Source: Gammaproteobacteria bacterium (GTDB lineage Bacteria > Pseudomonadota > Gammaproteobacteria > Methylococcales > UBA2780). Taken from it: a DNA stretch of 6,264 nucleotides. This document shows positions 5,390 through 6,264 of the stretch, in pieces; position 1 is the stretch's first letter; each line of letters opens with the position of its first letter. The translations under genes were made by a program, and so were the position numbers. The notes beneath the pieces are model-generated. The model was given only the letters and a program-made list of their open reading frames with translations, did no database searches and was not told the DNA's origin. The stretch is from positions 1 through 6,264 of the forward strand of contig QNFJ01000132.1 in NCBI GenBank assembly GCA_003646305.1. Reading direction: 5' to 3'.

Positions 5390-5600
5390 ATGACTATGAT
5401 GGTGATGCTTCTAGGATTGGTGATTTTAGTGCGTGGGCGCTTTATTGCTGAAACTCCGGAGCAAATTGAAATTTTACGCCATAAAATATTTGCATCACAA
5501 GATGTGCTTGGCATTGAGGGAAATCCGAAAGACTTATTTGCGGAGCCTACAAACACACATTTTCGCACTATTAATGCAAAGCTTCGTCGGCCTCGAGATT
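5390..5600 (+). other. Unidentified AT-rich ORF fragment with N-terminal membrane-like segment
   Basis: From ATG 5390 the frame begins MTMMVMLLGLVILVRGRF, a hydrophobic anchor-like stretch. It continues with a charged, plausible sequence (TPEQIEILRHKIFASQ, then IEGNPKDLFAEP) before becoming low-quality in the region just upstream of the transposase. The frame itself stays open from GTG 5369 to a TGA at 5762-5764, but the last part overlaps the transposase start. No Shine-Dalgarno site is visible. I do not recognise it. The best reading is the 5' piece of an unrelated gene, joined to the dehydrogenase remnant near 5355 and interrupted by the IS91-type element on its right. Confidence 0.3.
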
Positions 5601-6264
5601 TTGTGTGTCGGGATAATGTTTCCGCCCAGTTTGGATGTTCCCATCCAGCATTGACTGCGCCACGGTGTGTGACTTCAACACTGCAGATGCTGGAGTTGAA
5701 TCCGAATGCTGTCGCCTGGCAAGGGTGCCCTTGGTCACGCCACCTACGAATGCCATCGCCCTGAGCAAACATTACTCTACCAGCTCATAGAGAAGCATTA
5801 CCCTGTGCTGATCGAGCAGTTTGATGCTCAGGGTAAAAACCTGCCCTTGCATGTGCATCAGGAATTCGAAGCGTATCTCAAGTGTGGCCGCCTCGAACAC
5901 GGTTTCCTGCGGGTGCGCTGCGACAACTGTCAGTTTGAGCGCCTGGTGGCATTTTCCTGCAAGAAGAGGGGGTTTTGCCCCAGCTGTGGCGCACGCCGTA
6001 TGGCCGAAACCGCAGCTCTGCTGGCTGATGAAGTCTTTCCTGATGTACCGCTGCGCCAGTGGGTGATCAGCTTCCCCTTTCCCCTTCGATACCTGTTCGC
6101 TGCCCACCCGCAGGCAATGGGGAAGGTGCTGGGTATCGTCTACCAGGCGATTTCCACTCACCTGATACACAAGGCCGGCTTGAAGTGTAAAGCCGGCGCG
6201 ACCGGGGCCGTGACGCTGATACAGCGCTTCGGCTCAGCATTGAACCTCAACATTCATTTTCACA
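5601..6264 (+). mobile_element. IS91-family element, left part (right part outside the window)
   Basis: The transposase at 5706 identifies the element. Its left boundary is not resolved; it should fall in about 5590-5700, the non-coding stretch ahead of the transposase. A hairpin TGGATG (5632-5637) / CATCCA (5642-5647) there could belong to the terminal structure. IS91 elements have no inverted ends and make no target duplication, so the boundary needs comparison with other copies. In this family the termination end lies on the 5' side of the transposase, here facing the catabolic genes. Confidence 0.6.
5706..6264 (+). CDS. IS91-family rolling-circle (HUH) transposase, N-terminal part, cut by window end
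   Basis: The frame is open from ATG 5706 to the window edge, giving 186 codons without a stop. It begins after a TGA at 5697-5699, and ATG 5706 is the first start, with GGAG 10 nt upstream. After a variable lead, residues 19-60 match the family's PEQTLLYQLIEKHYP region. A zinc-binding cluster follows with Cys72, Cys75, Cys85, Cys91 and Cys94 (RCDNCQ, AFSC, GFCPSCGARRMAE). Next are the strongly conserved RQWVISFPFPLRYLFA (117-132) and TGAVTLIQRFGSALNLNIHF (166-185). The last residues, HFH, are the HUH metal-binding motif of the nuclease domain; the catalytic tyrosines would lie beyond the window. Such enzymes nick single-stranded DNA and move the element by rolling-circle replication, sometimes carrying neighbouring DNA. 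Nothing seen here is broken. Confidence 0.95.
   Translation, partial: MLSPGKGALGHATYECHRPEQTLLYQLIEKHYPVLIEQFDAQGKNLPLHVHQEFEAYLKCGRLEHGFLRVRCDNCQFERLVAFSCKKRGFCPSCGARRMAETAALLADEVFPDVPLRQWVISFPFPLRYLFAAHPQAMGKVLGIVYQAISTHLIHKAGLKCKAGATGAVTLIQRFGSALNLNIHFH

Noticed and set aside
5772..6170. Long minus-strand and alternative plus-strand frames inside the transposase region
   Set aside because: They are shadows of the IS91 transposase frame, which has clear family motifs along its whole length.

Overview
The window looks like an accessory, patchwork stretch of a proteobacterial genome. A gammaproteobacterium is most likely, judged from the protein families, the Shine-Dalgarno sites and the IS91-type transposase; this is an inference, not a proof. 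Base composition and gene style change several times. The left 0.9 kb is AT-rich, the first acyl-CoA dehydrogenase is intermediate, the crotonase and second acyl-CoA dehydrogenase are clearly more GC-rich, and the right third is a mix of gene remnants, hairpins and a mobile element.

Layout. Positions 1-152 are the first copy of a long direct repeat whose second copy is at 2153-2304 (6 differences, all transitions). The 2.15 kb period holds a 28-codon ORF with a good ribosome site (193-279), seven perfect copies of a 9-bp unit (326-388), a DUF2244-type small membrane protein whose reading frame runs back through that repeat (392-817), and an acyl-CoA dehydrogenase (893-2044). After the second copy comes a geneless spacer with a plausible sigma-70 promoter. 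It is followed by a two-gene operon of a crotonase-family protein (2534-3328) and a second acyl-CoA dehydrogenase (3381-4553), closed by a strong GC-rich hairpin. From 4560 to 5160 there is no convincing gene, only a weak short ORF and three dyad symmetries. On the minus strand at 5167-5355 lies the C-terminal remnant of a short-chain dehydrogenase that has also lost an internal segment. Next is an unidentified AT-rich ORF fragment. The last 0.56 kb is the 5' part of an IS91-family transposase, cut by the window edge at its HUH motif.

How the genes fit together. Two acyl-CoA dehydrogenases, a crotonase-fold enzyme and the wreck of a short-chain dehydrogenase point to beta-oxidation-like breakdown of a CoA thioester, probably not a plain straight-chain fatty acid. 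Both dehydrogenases lack the usual medium-chain-type C-terminal catalytic glutamate and carry one in the isovaleryl-CoA dehydrogenase position. The crotonase lacks both classical hydratase glutamates. The substrate cannot be named from this sequence. Direct repeats, a truncated gene and an IS91 element suggest assembly by recombination and rolling-circle transposition. I see no defence system, CRISPR array, RNA gene or clearly new type of system; the most unusual items are the repeat-bounded block, the in-frame 9-bp repeat and the altered active sites.
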